Below are positions 52,426 to 61,806 of a stretch of DNA of 64,000 nucleotides, one piece after another. Origin of the DNA: Senimuribacter intestinalis (GTDB lineage: Bacteria > Bacillota > Clostridia > Peptostreptococcales > Anaerovoracaceae). The stretch spans positions 1-64,000 of the forward strand of contig CALPCJ010000011.1 of the NCBI GenBank assembly GCA_943192975.1. The letters are read 5' to 3'. Under the pieces are notes generated by a model. The model had not been told where the DNA came from. It worked only from the letters and a program-made list of their open reading frames with translations, and did no database searches. How positions within the stretch are numbered: position 1 is the stretch's first letter; each line of letters starts with the position of its first letter. The translations under genes and the position numbers were made by a program.

Positions 52426-53948
52426 TATTCTGTTACCTCAACATTACGCAGGCGATGGTATCCATTAGGATCCGGCGCAAAGCCGCTTACTTTCTTTGAA
52501 GCGCCCACATTGACACTCTCATAGTACAGCGGTGCATACGGTGACAAGTCTCCCAGCAATTCTTCCAGCTGATCATAATACTCTTGTCTTTTTTCCGGTT
52601 CAGCAGTTTCTCTTGCTGCAATGACCAACTTATCTACATCTTTATTTTTCAGGAAAGCATCGTTTCCAGGATAACCTGTCTGTGTAGAGTGCAGCAGTGA
52701 ATAATAAGTATAGTCAGCATCACCTGTTACGCATACCCAACCTGCAAATGAAAGTTCATGTGAGCCAGTGCCCAGCTCGTCAAGCCATGTACCAAATTCC
52801 TTTGTTTGAATGCTTACTTCAATACCAATCTCCTTCAGCTGGCTCTGAATAACCTGACATATTTCATTTTTTACAGAATCATCTGTTACTGACAGAGTAC
52901 AGGAGAATCCATCGGGATAGCCTGCATCAGCCATCAGTTCTTTCGCCTTCTCGATATTATGTTCATACTTCTGAATCTTTGCGGAGAAACCAAAGGTACT
53001 TGGCGGAATAACAGAATCTGCAGGCTCTCCCGCACCATACAGCATGGTTTCTACGATAGCTTCCTTGTCAATGGCATATCTGATTGCCTGTCTGACTCTC
53101 TCGTCAGCAAACTTCTCGTTGGTTTCGTTAATAGTCAGATAGGAAACACTCTGAGAAGGACCTTTGAACATCTGCAGGTTCTCATCTTCTTCTACACGCT
53201 TAGAATCATTAGCGGAAACGTTGTAAGCCAGATCAGCCTCACCAGTTTCAATCGCAATAACTCTCTGAGAGGCTTCCGGCACTACTTTCATAACCAGGTT
53301 CTGTGTCTTTGGTGCTCCCTGGAAGTAGTCAGGATTTGCCTCCAGTTTAGCGTACTCGCCCTGTTTCCATTCTACGAACTTGTACGCGCCGGTGCCAATC
53401 GGGTTCAGCGCAAATGCATCCTCATCTGCCTCTACTGCATGCTGCGGCACGATAGCGGTAAAAGGTACAGTCAGTGCAGATAGCAACGGAGAATACGGTT
53501 CCTTCGTCTTCACGATTACAGTATAGTCATCCTTTTTCTCAACTTCACTGATTGCGTCTACAACATAGGAAACATAGTTGGATTCTCTGGCTCTATTCAG
53601 AGAAAATACTACATCGTCTGCCGTCATAGCCTCACCATCGTGAAACTTCACATCCTGGCGCAGCTTGAATTCATAAGTTCTCTCATCCAGCTGTTCAAAG
53701 CTCTCTGCAAGCAGAGGCGCCGGTTCGTTGTTCTCGTCCATAGTTAACAGTGTGTCAAAAATCTGACTTGTTACAGTAACCGCCGGTGTTTCTTTGCCTA
53801 CATGTGGATCCAGAGATGTGACGTCTGCAGCTTGTACCCAGGTCAAGGTGTCTTTCGCTGCACCGCCGGACTCTTCGCCGCCACCGCCGCAGGCTGCCGC
53901 TGTCAGCGCAAGACATAGCACCAGCACTAAGGTTAATACTTTTTTCAT
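52425..53948 (-). CDS. Peptide ABC transporter substrate-binding lipoprotein
   Basis: This 507-aa family 5 solute-binding protein (DppA/OppA type) has a lipoprotein signal (LTAAAC, Cys20) and a Gly/Glu-rich linker, then LTWVQAADVTSLDPH, EFKLRQDVKFHDGEAMTADDVVFSLNRA, and FLKNKDVDKLVIAARETAEPEKRQEYYDQLEEL (shown as separate family blocks). It captures oligo- or dipeptides outside the membrane and passes them to the DppB/DppC channel. It lies one nt after dppF. Confidence 0.93.
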   Translation of the reverse strand: MKKVLTLVLVLCLALTAAACGGGGEESGGAAKDTLTWVQAADVTSLDPHVGKETPAVTVTSQIFDTLLTMDENNEPAPLLAESFEQLDERTYEFKLRQDVKFHDGEAMTADDVVFSLNRARESNYVSYVVDAISEVEKKDDYTVIVKTKEPYSPLLSALTVPFTAIVPQHAVEADEDAFALNPIGTGAYKFVEWKQGEYAKLEANPDYFQGAPKTQNLVMKVVPEASQRVIAIETGEADLAYNVSANDSKRVEEDENLQMFKGPSQSVSYLTINETNEKFADERVRQAIRYAIDKEAIVETMLYGAGEPADSVIPPSTFGFSAKIQKYEHNIEKAKELMADAGYPDGFSCTLSVTDDSVKNEICQVIQSQLKEIGIEVSIQTKEFGTWLDELGTGSHELSFAGWVCVTGDADYTYYSLLHSTQTGYPGNDAFLKNKDVDKLVIAARETAEPEKRQEYYDQLEELLGDLSPYAPLYYESVNVGASKKVSGFAPDPNGYHRLRNVEVTE

Positions 53949-53949
53949 T

Positions 53950-54936
53950 TTAAACTTCCTCCTTCAGATTATTTATTTCGTGAACGCGTACACAGGCAGT
54001 AAAATGACCGGGTTCGCTTTCCACCAAAGGGATGTCCTGACCAAAGCAGGCTTCTGTCGCATAATTGCACCTTCCCGCAAAGCGGCAGCCAGGTTTCGGT
54101 TCAATCGGTGAACTGATTTCACCTTTCAAAATAATTCTTTCCATCTGTATGTCAGGATCCGGAACCGGAATCGCAGACAGAAGGGCCTTAGTATATGGAT
54201 GTAGCGGTTTTGAGAAGAGCTGCTTCACATCGCAGTATTCCACCACCGTTCCTAAATACATTACCATGATTTTATCCGCTAAATGTTTGACAACAGATAA
54301 ATCATGTGTGATAAACATATACGTCAAACCCATATCACGCTGCAAATCCTGCATCAAATTCAGAATCTGTGCCTGGATAGAAACATCCAAAGCCGAAACA
54401 GGCTCATCACAAACGATAAATTGCGGATTCAGTGACAAAGCTCTGGCAATACCGATACGCTGCCTTCTTCCGCCATCCAGTTCGTGTGGATAAGAATTAA
54501 CAAAACGCTGCGCCAGACCTACCAAATCCATCATTTCGCGAACCTTTTGCTCCAAGGCTGCTTTGTCATTCTTTTTAATCACACCCTGAATCGTCAAAGG
54601 TAATGCAATCGACTGACTTACCGTCATACGAGGATTTAAAGAGGAGAATGGGTCCTGAAAAATCAGCTGCATGTCCTTCTTCAGTTCCTTCATCTCATTC
54701 TTGTTGTACTTTAGAATATTTTTTCCGTGAAACAGCACTTCTCCCGATGTTGGCTCATGTAAACGCAAAACCGCTCTGCCAAGAGTGGATTTTCCACAGC
54801 CTGACTCTCCAACAACTCCCAGCGTCTCTCCTTTTGCAATATCAAAAGTCACATCATCTACTGCATGAAGCTGCCCGGCTGGCGTTGCAAAATACTTCTT
54901 CAGGTGCTTGACTTCAAGTAATTTTTCTTTACTCAT
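53950..54936 (-). CDS. dppF: Peptide ABC transporter ATP-binding protein (DppF type)
   Basis: This 328-aa ATPase has Walker A GESGCGKSTLGRAV, a signature region that reads ELDGGRRQRIGIARAL (the usual LSGG replaced by LDGG), Walker B FIVCDEPVSALD, and the oligopeptide-transporter C-terminal domain with a CxxxC-type cluster (PGCRFAGRCNYA). ATG 54936 with AAGGAG about 9 nt upstream is preferred to the longer frame. It overlaps the dppD end region closely. Powers uptake with DppD. Confidence 0.92.
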   Translation of the reverse strand: MSKEKLLEVKHLKKYFATPAGQLHAVDDVTFDIAKGETLGVVGESGCGKSTLGRAVLRLHEPTSGEVLFHGKNILKYNKNEMKELKKDMQLIFQDPFSSLNPRMTVSQSIALPLTIQGVIKKNDKAALEQKVREMMDLVGLAQRFVNSYPHELDGGRRQRIGIARALSLNPQFIVCDEPVSALDVSIQAQILNLMQDLQRDMGLTYMFITHDLSVVKHLADKIMVMYLGTVVEYCDVKQLFSKPLHPYTKALLSAIPVPDPDIQMERIILKGEISSPIEPKPGCRFAGRCNYATEACFGQDIPLVESEPGHFTACVRVHEINNLKEEV

Positions 54937-54940
54937 CTCA

Positions 54941-55927
54941 TCACGCTCCTTTCCATGCGTCTTTTTCTGCGCCAAAGCGATGACAGCAAACACTGTGTCC
55001 CGGCGTTAATTCCACAGACTCCGGTGTCTTACAAGCACATACGTCTTTAGCATATTTACATCTTGGATGGAATCTGCAGCCCTCTGGTAAATTAGCTGGA
55101 TCTGGCATCAGTCCTTCAATTGGCTGCAGCCGGTCTGTATCCTCATTCAGCTTCGGAATCGAATCAAACAACCCTTCCGTATAAGGATGCACCCCATTTT
55201 TAAACACATCGCGCAAGGTTCCCTGTTCTACAATCTCTCCAGCATACATGATTGCTACATATTCACAGTTTTGCGCTACTACTCCTAAATCGTGTGTGAT
55301 AAGAAGCATGGATGTGCCTAGCTTACTTCTCAAATTCTTAATCAGATCCAGTACCTGCGCCTGTATCGTCACATCCAGTGCTGTAGTGGGTTCATCTGCT
55401 ACCAGTAAATTCGGATTGCATGCCAGTGCTATGGCAATCACAACCCTTTGTTTCATTCCGCCAGAAAACTGATGCGGATATTCCTCTGCACGACTAGGAT
55501 CAATACCAACCAGCGCTAACATTTCTCGCATTTTTTGATCCGCCTCTTCAGCAGATACTTTTTCATGTACAGCAATTACCTCTGAAATCTGTTTCCCCAC
55601 AGTCATGACAGGATTCAACGCTGTCATCGGATCCTGAAAGATCATAGAAATTTCGTTTCCTCTAATCTTATACATATCCTCTTCACTAATCTCAGTAAGA
55701 TTTTTCCCGTGATACAGAATTTCTCCGCCCACAATCCGACCCGGCGGCCACTGTATCAGTCGCAGGATAGCTTTCGCCAACGTTGTCTTTCCTGCACCAG
55801 TCTCTCCAACAAGTCCAACTGCAGCTCCCTGCGGTATATTCAGATTGACAGAATTAACTGCTCTTATGATGCCATCCTCGGTTTCATACCGTACAATCAA
55901 ATCTTTGATTTCTAAAATATTATCCAT
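54941..55927 (-). CDS. dppD: Peptide ABC transporter ATP-binding protein (DppD type)
   Basis: This 328-aa ATPase has Walker A GETGAGKTTLAKA, signature FSGGMKQRVVIAIALA, Walker B LLVADEPTTALDV, and the Cys-containing oligopeptide-transporter C-terminus (EGCRFHPRCKYAKDVC). Ribosome site AAGGAAG about 8 nt before ATG. Works as a heterodimer with DppF. Confidence 0.93.
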   Translation of the reverse strand: MDNILEIKDLIVRYETEDGIIRAVNSVNLNIPQGAAVGLVGETGAGKTTLAKAILRLIQWPPGRIVGGEILYHGKNLTEISEEDMYKIRGNEISMIFQDPMTALNPVMTVGKQISEVIAVHEKVSAEEADQKMREMLALVGIDPSRAEEYPHQFSGGMKQRVVIAIALACNPNLLVADEPTTALDVTIQAQVLDLIKNLRSKLGTSMLLITHDLGVVAQNCEYVAIMYAGEIVEQGTLRDVFKNGVHPYTEGLFDSIPKLNEDTDRLQPIEGLMPDPANLPEGCRFHPRCKYAKDVCACKTPESVELTPGHSVCCHRFGAEKDAWKGA

Positions 55928-55945
55928 AAACTTTTCTTCCTTACG

Positions 55946-56851
55946 TTAATTCTTCAGTTTCGGATCCAATGCGTCGCGCAGACCGTCTCCAATGATATTC
56001 AAAGCCAAAATTGTAACCAAAATCACCAGCCCTGGAAATACTGTGATATGCCATGCGTCTCTGATATAACCCCTGGCATTGGTAAGCATTGCACCCCACT
56101 CAGGAAGTGGCGGCTGAATGCCTAGCCCTAAGAATGATAAGCCTGCAATAGACAGAATCGCACCAGCAATCGCCATAGTCACCTCAACAATCAATGGCGC
56201 CATAGCATTAGGCAAAATTTGCTGGAAGATGATCTTTCTGTCCGATGCACCCACTGCCTTTGCTGCTTCAATAAATTCTCTTTCTCGAATTGTCATTACA
56301 GATGCTCTCGTAATGCGGGCAAATTCTGGTACATATCCAATCGCAATAGATATCAATACGTTGACTAATCCTGGTCCCAATGCTGCTACGATAGCAATTG
56401 CCAGCAGCATATAAGGCAGAGAAAGCACAACGTCCATCAGACGCATGATTACATTATCCACACGTCCTCCATAATAGCCTGCTACCGCACCGATAACAAT
56501 TCCTACGATACCAGCTGCAAGAACTGCAGCAATACTCATAAATAAAGAGTATCTGGTTCCCCATAAAATACGCAGAAGGATATCTCGTCCGAACTCATCC
56601 AGCCCCAGGATATGTGAACTGCTTGGCGGTTCAAACCGCTGCGTCAGGTTTTGACTGATTACCAGTGTATCGTAGATGGAGTCGTTGGTGACCCAGTCAA
56701 TCACTAAAGTGATAATTCCAATTAACGCCAGACATAGAAGAAAAATCAAACTGATAACGGCCATCTTGTTCTTCTTGAATCGTCTCCAGGCATCCGCCCA
56801 CAAAGTTCTGGCTTTTACTGTGCCGCTATTGTTTTGCAAAACGTTTTCCAA
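55946..56851 (-). CDS. dppC: Peptide ABC transporter permease (DppC type)
   Basis: This inner-membrane permease of about 301 aa has the N-terminal cytoplasmic WRRFKKNKMAVISL motif, about six membrane spans and the EAA-type loop EAAKAVGASDRKIIFQQILPNAMAPL. The longer frame starts at an unsupported TTG 56905 inside dppB; TTG 56851 has GGGAGG 8 nt upstream, giving a 26-nt overlap with dppB. I therefore take TTG 56851 as the start. Confidence 0.9.
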   Translation of the reverse strand: MENVLQNNSGTVKARTLWADAWRRFKKNKMAVISLIFLLCLALIGIITLVIDWVTNDSIYDTLVISQNLTQRFEPPSSSHILGLDEFGRDILLRILWGTRYSLFMSIAAVLAAGIVGIVIGAVAGYYGGRVDNVIMRLMDVVLSLPYMLLAIAIVAALGPGLVNVLISIAIGYVPEFARITRASVMTIREREFIEAAKAVGASDRKIIFQQILPNAMAPLIVEVTMAIAGAILSIAGLSFLGLGIQPPLPEWGAMLTNARGYIRDAWHITVFPGLVILVTILALNIIGDGLRDALDPKLKN

Positions 56852-57809
56852 GTCTTTTTCCTCCTCCCACGCTCTTGTATTGTGCTTTAATTCTTGGATC
56901 AACAAATGCGTACAGAATGTCCACCAGCAAATTGACCACAGAATACATCAGCGCCAGGAACATTGCAGATCCTAATACCATAGGCATGTCCTTGGCTTTG
57001 ATAGATTCTACCATGAATCGTCCCAGTCCCGGCCACGAAAAGATGGTTTCTGTCAGTGCTGCACCGCCAAGCAACATACCAAACTGCAGTCCAATCACTG
57101 TTACGATTGGAATCAGTGCATTTTTGAACATATGATTTTTCGTAATATATCCTTCCTTCAGACCTTTAGATCGCGCCGTATCTATGTAATCCTGCCGCAT
57201 GGATTCCAGCATGCTGGAACGTGTCATACGCATAATGCTGGCTGCACAGCCTGTCCCAAGAGTCAGCGCCGGGAGAATTAAACTCGGCAGCAGCGCCATC
57301 CCTTCTCCCATACCTGATGCCGGAAGCCAGCCCAAGCTCAGTGAGAAAAACATAACCAACAGAAGACCCAGCCAAAAGTTCGGCATGGCTACACCGATTA
57401 ATCCTAATACAGTAGCGATATTATCTACCCACGTATATTGCTTTTTCGCTGATAAAATGCCAATTGGAACACCTATCAGAATCGCTACAAGAATACCGGC
57501 AATAGATAGAATCACCGTATTGGGAAAGTACCCCAGTACCTGCGGCAATACTTCCAGCTGGCTCTTCCAAGAAGTCCCAAAATCGCCTTTTAGTGCGTCA
57601 GTCATATAATCGAAATAACGCACAAACAGATTATGGTCCAGCCCTAACTCTTCTCGCATCGCCTGAACTGCTGACTCAGATGCCTGCTGTCCCAGTATCA
57701 TACGAGTCGGATCACCTGGAGAAACAGCCAGGATGAAAAATACCAGAAATGATACACCGATTAATACCGGTATCATCATCAGTAATCGTTTCAAGACATA
57801 TTTGTACAC
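56826..57809 (-). CDS. dppB: Peptide ABC transporter permease (DppB type)
   Basis: This 327-aa permease begins with the typical YVLKRLLMMIPVLIGVSFLVFFI helix. It has six spans, an EAA loop with YIDTARSKGLKEGYITKNHMFKNALIPIV, and the family's ending FVDPRIKAQY. The start is GTG at 57809 with GGAGG 8 nt upstream. First transporter gene after iadA. Confidence 0.93.
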   Translation of the reverse strand: MYKYVLKRLLMMIPVLIGVSFLVFFILAVSPGDPTRMILGQQASESAVQAMREELGLDHNLFVRYFDYMTDALKGDFGTSWKSQLEVLPQVLGYFPNTVILSIAGILVAILIGVPIGILSAKKQYTWVDNIATVLGLIGVAMPNFWLGLLLVMFFSLSLGWLPASGMGEGMALLPSLILPALTLGTGCAASIMRMTRSSMLESMRQDYIDTARSKGLKEGYITKNHMFKNALIPIVTVIGLQFGMLLGGAALTETIFSWPGLGRFMVESIKAKDMPMVLGSAMFLALMYSVVNLLVDILYAFVDPRIKAQYKSVGGGKRLGKRFAKQ

Positions 57810-57812
57810 GTT

Positions 57813-58961
57813 TTATTCCTCCTCCTTATATAAAGGAATTTGCTCAAAAGTTCCTTTAACCAGAAGCTTTTTATTCTGCATCATCAATCTGCCTTTCGCC
57901 ATAACAGTATCGATCTGCAAGTCCTCATCCAAAAGCACCAAATCTGCATCACTCTCCGGATGTAAACAACCCTTTCTCGGATAAAGTTCCAAGGCTTTAG
58001 CTACATTGCTCGTAATCAGCTGAATTGCTTCCTCCATCGGTACTTTGAAATCGACAACCAAATTTCGAATAATTTCATACAACGGTTCCATACCGCCGAT
58101 CATTACATCTACTACTGCGTCCTTTGCCTCATTCCATACTGGAATACTTCCTCCGGCATCAGAGCTGACAGTCAGTCTTTCGATTCCCATTTCCTGCACG
58201 ACCTCATAGAGTTCGTCTGTTTTAGATGGCTCAGTCGTAAAATCTGCCCAGCCTCCCATTGCCATAAATCGCTTTGCTGCCTCGGTGTGACAGTCCATAT
58301 GCGTTGGACGAAAATGTTTGATTGGAATCTGCTGCTCATCGCATATTTCTATAATGTCATCCAGCGTTCTGCCGATTCCGCCTACGTGAAGGTGCAGCAC
58401 GCCTGGTTTTCCCGACACCAAAGAAGCCATACGTATATCCGATGTCAGCCGCGTCAGCTCTTCCTTTGTCGGTCGAGATGCCCGGTGATCCGATATCGCC
58501 AATTTACATCCTAGAATTTCATCGATATAGACAATATCCTTTGCTACCGATCCGGTTACAGTTACAGGCGGATAGATATAAGCCCCTGTCAAGCAGTAAG
58601 CGCTAATTCCCTCTTGCTTTAATGACTTTGTTTTTGCCAGCAAGTTTTCCACGCTGCGCGTAAAGCTATCGGTTCCCAGCAGTCCCACTACAGTAGTAAC
58701 CCCTGCTTTGATAATAGATGACAGCGGAAGTTCCGGTATACGCGATTGAAATCCGCCTTCCCCGCCGCCGCCAGTCACGTGAACATGCTGGTCAATGAAT
58801 CCCGGAACTGCTGTTTTACCCGTACCGTCAATCTCCTTAATACCAGGAATTGCAGGCTGCAAGTCCTTGCCTACAGCTACAATCTGCTCCCCCGAAATCA
58901 AAAGATTGCAAGTGCCTCTCAGCATAGGATCATACAGTGTTACATTTTTAATTAGATACAT
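57813..58961 (-). CDS. iadA: Isoaspartyl dipeptidase (beta-aspartyl-peptidase)
   Basis: This 382-aa amidohydrolase-superfamily metallopeptidase cleaves beta-linked aspartyl dipeptides. Motifs include FIDQHVHVTGGGGEGGFQSR (metal His pair), AGVTTVVGLLGTDS, CLTGAYIYPPVTVTGS, HLHVGGIGR, HFRPTHM and SSDAGGS (metal Asp). Length fits IadA (about 390 aa). ATG 58961 has GGAGG 7 nt upstream; TTG 58967 in frame is less likely. Located next to a Dpp transporter, so the imported peptides may include isoaspartyl dipeptides. Confidence 0.9.
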   Translation of the reverse strand: MYLIKNVTLYDPMLRGTCNLLISGEQIVAVGKDLQPAIPGIKEIDGTGKTAVPGFIDQHVHVTGGGGEGGFQSRIPELPLSSIIKAGVTTVVGLLGTDSFTRSVENLLAKTKSLKQEGISAYCLTGAYIYPPVTVTGSVAKDIVYIDEILGCKLAISDHRASRPTKEELTRLTSDIRMASLVSGKPGVLHLHVGGIGRTLDDIIEICDEQQIPIKHFRPTHMDCHTEAAKRFMAMGGWADFTTEPSKTDELYEVVQEMGIERLTVSSDAGGSIPVWNEAKDAVVDVMIGGMEPLYEIIRNLVVDFKVPMEEAIQLITSNVAKALELYPRKGCLHPESDADLVLLDEDLQIDTVMAKGRLMMQNKKLLVKGTFEQIPLYKEEE

Positions 58962-58990
58962 GTACAAACCTCCTTCAAGTTATAATTATT

Positions 58991-59911
58991 TTATTCATTT
59001 CCTTTGTCATTGAAGTAGTATTCATTGTCAAAGGCTGGAATCGTTGATGTCTTGAAAAAGTCTTCAATCAACTTCACTTTACTGTTGTAGGCTTCAAATA
59101 CCTGCTTATTCTGCAAGATATACAACGAAGCGATAATGTCAGCCATAGCCGCCATAGATGCAATAGAATTATGAAAAATCATACTGTCAGAGCTGCACAG
59201 CAATGTGTGCCTTGCGTTGCGTACGATTGGAGAGGACAGCTTATCTGTCATTGCAAGCACCACTGCATTCTCCCTTCTCAAATAATCTGAAATCGCCACT
59301 GTCTGTGCTGAATAAAACGGAAGTGTAATCAGTATGAATACATCATTTTCGTCAAATCTGGTCAACGCATCCAAGACTTCTGCATAGTCAGCAACATTCA
59401 CAAGCCGCGTCAGCGCACCCGTATCCCGCAGTTTATGCTGAAGACTTCCAGCGATGGTCAGCGATGCTGCATGACCGCAAATATAAATATTCTCTGCCTG
59501 ACTCAAGGCATCTACAAATTCAAAAAGAGCATTGACATCTACGCCATCCATCGTTGCCTGCATCAACTGCAATTGGCTTTGCTGTAAACCAGTCAGGGTT
59601 ACCTTGTCCGCAGCGTAACGTTTAGAAGAGGTTTCCAGCTTATTATTCCATCGCATTCTATCCTGCAAGTAGCCATGCATTGCCTTCTTCAGTCCTGAAA
59701 AAGTTTCCGCTTTCGTCTTCTTGCAAAAATTCAAAATCGTAGTCTCCGTAACTCCGATTTCGTCGGATAGCTTTTTCAGTGGTAAAAAACAGACCGCATC
59801 TGGATTATCTAAAATGTATTTCGCTATTCTTTTCTGCGTTCTGGTTAAGTCCGGCATCAAATCTTGTATTTCTTTCAATATATCCATAAGCCATTTCTCT
59901 CTTTCCTTCAT
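58991..59911 (-). CDS. MurR/RpiR-family transcriptional regulator
   Basis: This 306-aa regulator has an N-terminal HTH_6 domain (LTRTQKRIAKYILDNPDAV ... VTETTILNFCKK) and a C-terminal SIS domain (ENIYICGHAASLTIAGSLQHKL). SIS domains normally bind phosphosugars, so its use in a peptide operon is unusual; here it may sense another metabolite. It is the second gene of the operon and probably controls it. An in-frame ATG at 59887 is an alternative start; neither start has a strong ribosome site. Confidence 0.9.
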   Translation of the reverse strand: MKEREKWLMDILKEIQDLMPDLTRTQKRIAKYILDNPDAVCFLPLKKLSDEIGVTETTILNFCKKTKAETFSGLKKAMHGYLQDRMRWNNKLETSSKRYAADKVTLTGLQQSQLQLMQATMDGVDVNALFEFVDALSQAENIYICGHAASLTIAGSLQHKLRDTGALTRLVNVADYAEVLDALTRFDENDVFILITLPFYSAQTVAISDYLRRENAVVLAMTDKLSSPIVRNARHTLLCSSDSMIFHNSIASMAAMADIIASLYILQNKQVFEAYNSKVKLIEDFFKTSTIPAFDNEYYFNDKGNE

Positions 59912-59922
59912 ACTGTGTATCC

Positions 59923-60741
59923 CTAAAGATCCATCAGCAGAGGTGTTTCTTCTATAAACTCTGCTTTTAGCCCCCGCTCTTCAAAGAATCTGCAGACTGA
60001 CTTCAATGCAAATTTTTCTGTGGAATAATGTCCTGCCGCCAAAATACTGACACCTTGCTGCCTTGCCGCTTCATGAGATGGTGCAAACCAATCGGCTTCC
60101 TTTGTGCCTACGCCGGTAACAAAAAGACGCACACCTGCTTTTCTCAGTTTTTCATAGATGTCCGCTCCCTCACAGCCGCCAGCAACTAACGCGATCTTTC
60201 CATCCTGCAAGTTTTCTTCGCCATATTGATACAAGCGGCATTTATGCTCCACCACTAATTCTGTCTTGTCAAGAACCTGCTGTACAGTCTGAAAAGGTCC
60301 TGTACAAATCACGCCCATCATAGCGCCGCCCTCTTCAAAAAAACTTGAGTAAGGTGTCAATTCCATTTCTCCTGCCAAAGCAATACCCGGTGCATACGGT
60401 CCTAGCTGATCCAAAGGCAAGTGCATGCTATAGTGGCTAATGCGGTTTTCCTTCATATAGTGCTTATCCCTATCTGAAAAATATACCGGCGGCTCACTTT
60501 CAGGATGCTGTGCACCCGGATGATGTGTAAACAGCAGGCAGTCATGCGCTCCCTGTCGGCGGAGTTTTCCTAATACCTCCTCGCTTGAAAAAGTCGCAGT
60601 ATAAACTTTGTCGATTACCTGCGCATTACTCAGCAGCAGCCCATTGGGCGCTAAATCGGTATACCGGCCCGGCTGAAAAAATTCGTCAAGCATTCGGCAA
60701 ATGTCCTTTTCGTGAATATTAACAGTATTTTCTGAAATCAT
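59923..60741 (-). CDS. Nif3/YqfO-like metal-binding protein (DUF34)
   Basis: This 272-aa protein has Nif3 metal-ligand motifs FTHHPGAQH near residue 75 and GHYSTEKFA near the C-terminus. The family, also annotated as GTP cyclohydrolase I type 2, is widespread and of uncertain function. It differs from the typical YqfO in lacking the central insertion. It opens the nine-gene operon and has a strong promoter (TTGACA-18-TAAAAT) and a palindrome upstream, so it probably belongs to the peptide pathway rather than to general metabolism. Confidence 0.82.
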   Translation of the reverse strand: MISENTVNIHEKDICRMLDEFFQPGRYTDLAPNGLLLSNAQVIDKVYTATFSSEEVLGKLRRQGAHDCLLFTHHPGAQHPESEPPVYFSDRDKHYMKENRISHYSMHLPLDQLGPYAPGIALAGEMELTPYSSFFEEGGAMMGVICTGPFQTVQQVLDKTELVVEHKCRLYQYGEENLQDGKIALVAGGCEGADIYEKLRKAGVRLFVTGVGTKEADWFAPSHEAARQQGVSILAAGHYSTEKFALKSVCRFFEERGLKAEFIEETPLLMDL

Positions 60742-60759
60742 AGCATAAACTCCATTTAC

Positions 60760-60775
60760 TACATTTTTTAATGTA
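60760..60775. promoter_or_regulatory. Operator-like inverted repeat of the peptide operon
   Basis: TACATT-TTTT-AATGTA lies between the -10 element and the start of the first gene. Likely candidate site for the RpiR-type regulator; inferred from position. Confidence 0.55.
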
Positions 60776-60789
60776 ATTACTTTATTTGC

Positions 60790-60819
60790 ATTTTACTACC
60801 CCCCTCCCATGATTGTCAA
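60790..60819 (-). promoter_or_regulatory. Promoter of the peptide-utilisation operon
   Basis: TTGACA (60814-60819), 18-nt spacer, TAAAAT (60790-60795) on the minus strand. Confidence 0.75.
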
Positions 60820-60896
60820 GAGTAAATTCAAAAAATATGTAATTTTTCTGATTAGTTTTACATTCATACAATTCAGCCCACAAAAATAAGCCGAAA

Positions 60897-60913
60897 ACTG
60901 CTTTACAGCAGTT
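60897..60913 (-). terminator. Possible terminator after the ogg-type gene
   Basis: AACTGCT / AGCAGTT hairpin followed by TTTTC on the minus strand; short stem. Confidence 0.5.
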
Positions 60914-60942
60914 CTCGACTCCCTTCTCAAAAAATAATTATA

Positions 60943-61803
60943 CTATTTTCTTGCGTTCAAATTTCTGATGTAATAGAACAGGTATTGCTGTGCAAACCCT
61001 CCAAGGGCTCCAAAGTGCTCGTCAGCATATGCTTTCATGGCTCCATGATTTTTTTCATCAATTCCATAGAGTCCGCTCATCACCCTTGCCACCCAGACAT
61101 CAATAGGAAAGCTGCCCGTCTCCCCCATGCCAAAGAGAGCAATGCAGCTTGCAACTTTAGGTCCTACTCCACAAAGAGCTGACAAATCCTCTACATTCTC
61201 AGGCATTCCTTTCTGACATACAATTTTTGCAGTTTCAATCAGATATTTCGCTCTATATCCCAGCTTCACCGGCGCCAAATCTTCCACCGTTACCAACGCC
61301 AGTTTTTCTGGAGTTGGCAAATCATACCATGCCCTTCCCTCAAAGACACCGACCGGCTCTCCAAGCAGCTCCGCAAGCCCCTCTATACAGCCCTTAATCC
61401 GCGGAATGTTATTGTTCTGTGAAATAATAAAAGAAACAATAGTTTCCCACAAATCCTGATTCAGAATTCGGATTCCCCAGCCAAATTTGACTGCCTTTCT
61501 CATGACTTTATCACCACGACAAAGCTTTCGTTTGAGTTTCCCATAGTCTCTGTCTAAATCCAGATATTGACTCCAGAAATTTTCAAAATCTGCTTCCGTA
61601 CAGTTGCTTATCTGCAGTCTGCCGCTGCCGCCTTCCGCTTCCCCTTCATATGGCTCAAAGGCAATATTTGCAATTCTCCCTCCGGCAACACCAGTATAAG
61701 AGCCGTCCTCCTGCCGCTGCCACCGAAAGCACTGCCCGCATTCAAAGACATGCACAGGGAAAAAATCTTCAACGTCTTCTATTGTATATATTCTCTGTTC
61801 CAT
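60943..61803 (-). CDS. ogg: 8-oxoguanine DNA glycosylase (Ogg1 type)
   Basis: This 286-aa HhH-GPD glycosylase/lyase excises 8-oxoguanine opposite C. Motifs: FECGQCFRWQ near 16-25, ISQNNNIPRIKGCIE, the hairpin LCGVGPKVASCIALF with the catalytic Lys, and FPIDVWVARVM with the catalytic Asp. It is the second gene after the P-loop/Asp23-like gene (3-nt gap). Together with mutY at 21-22 kb the window encodes both the adenine- and 8-oxoguanine-removing arms of oxidative base repair. Confidence 0.9.
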   Translation of the reverse strand: MEQRIYTIEDVEDFFPVHVFECGQCFRWQRQEDGSYTGVAGGRIANIAFEPYEGEAEGGSGRLQISNCTEADFENFWSQYLDLDRDYGKLKRKLCRGDKVMRKAVKFGWGIRILNQDLWETIVSFIISQNNNIPRIKGCIEGLAELLGEPVGVFEGRAWYDLPTPEKLALVTVEDLAPVKLGYRAKYLIETAKIVCQKGMPENVEDLSALCGVGPKVASCIALFGMGETGSFPIDVWVARVMSGLYGIDEKNHGAMKAYADEHFGALGGFAQQYLFYYIRNLNARK

Positions 61804-61806
61804 ATT

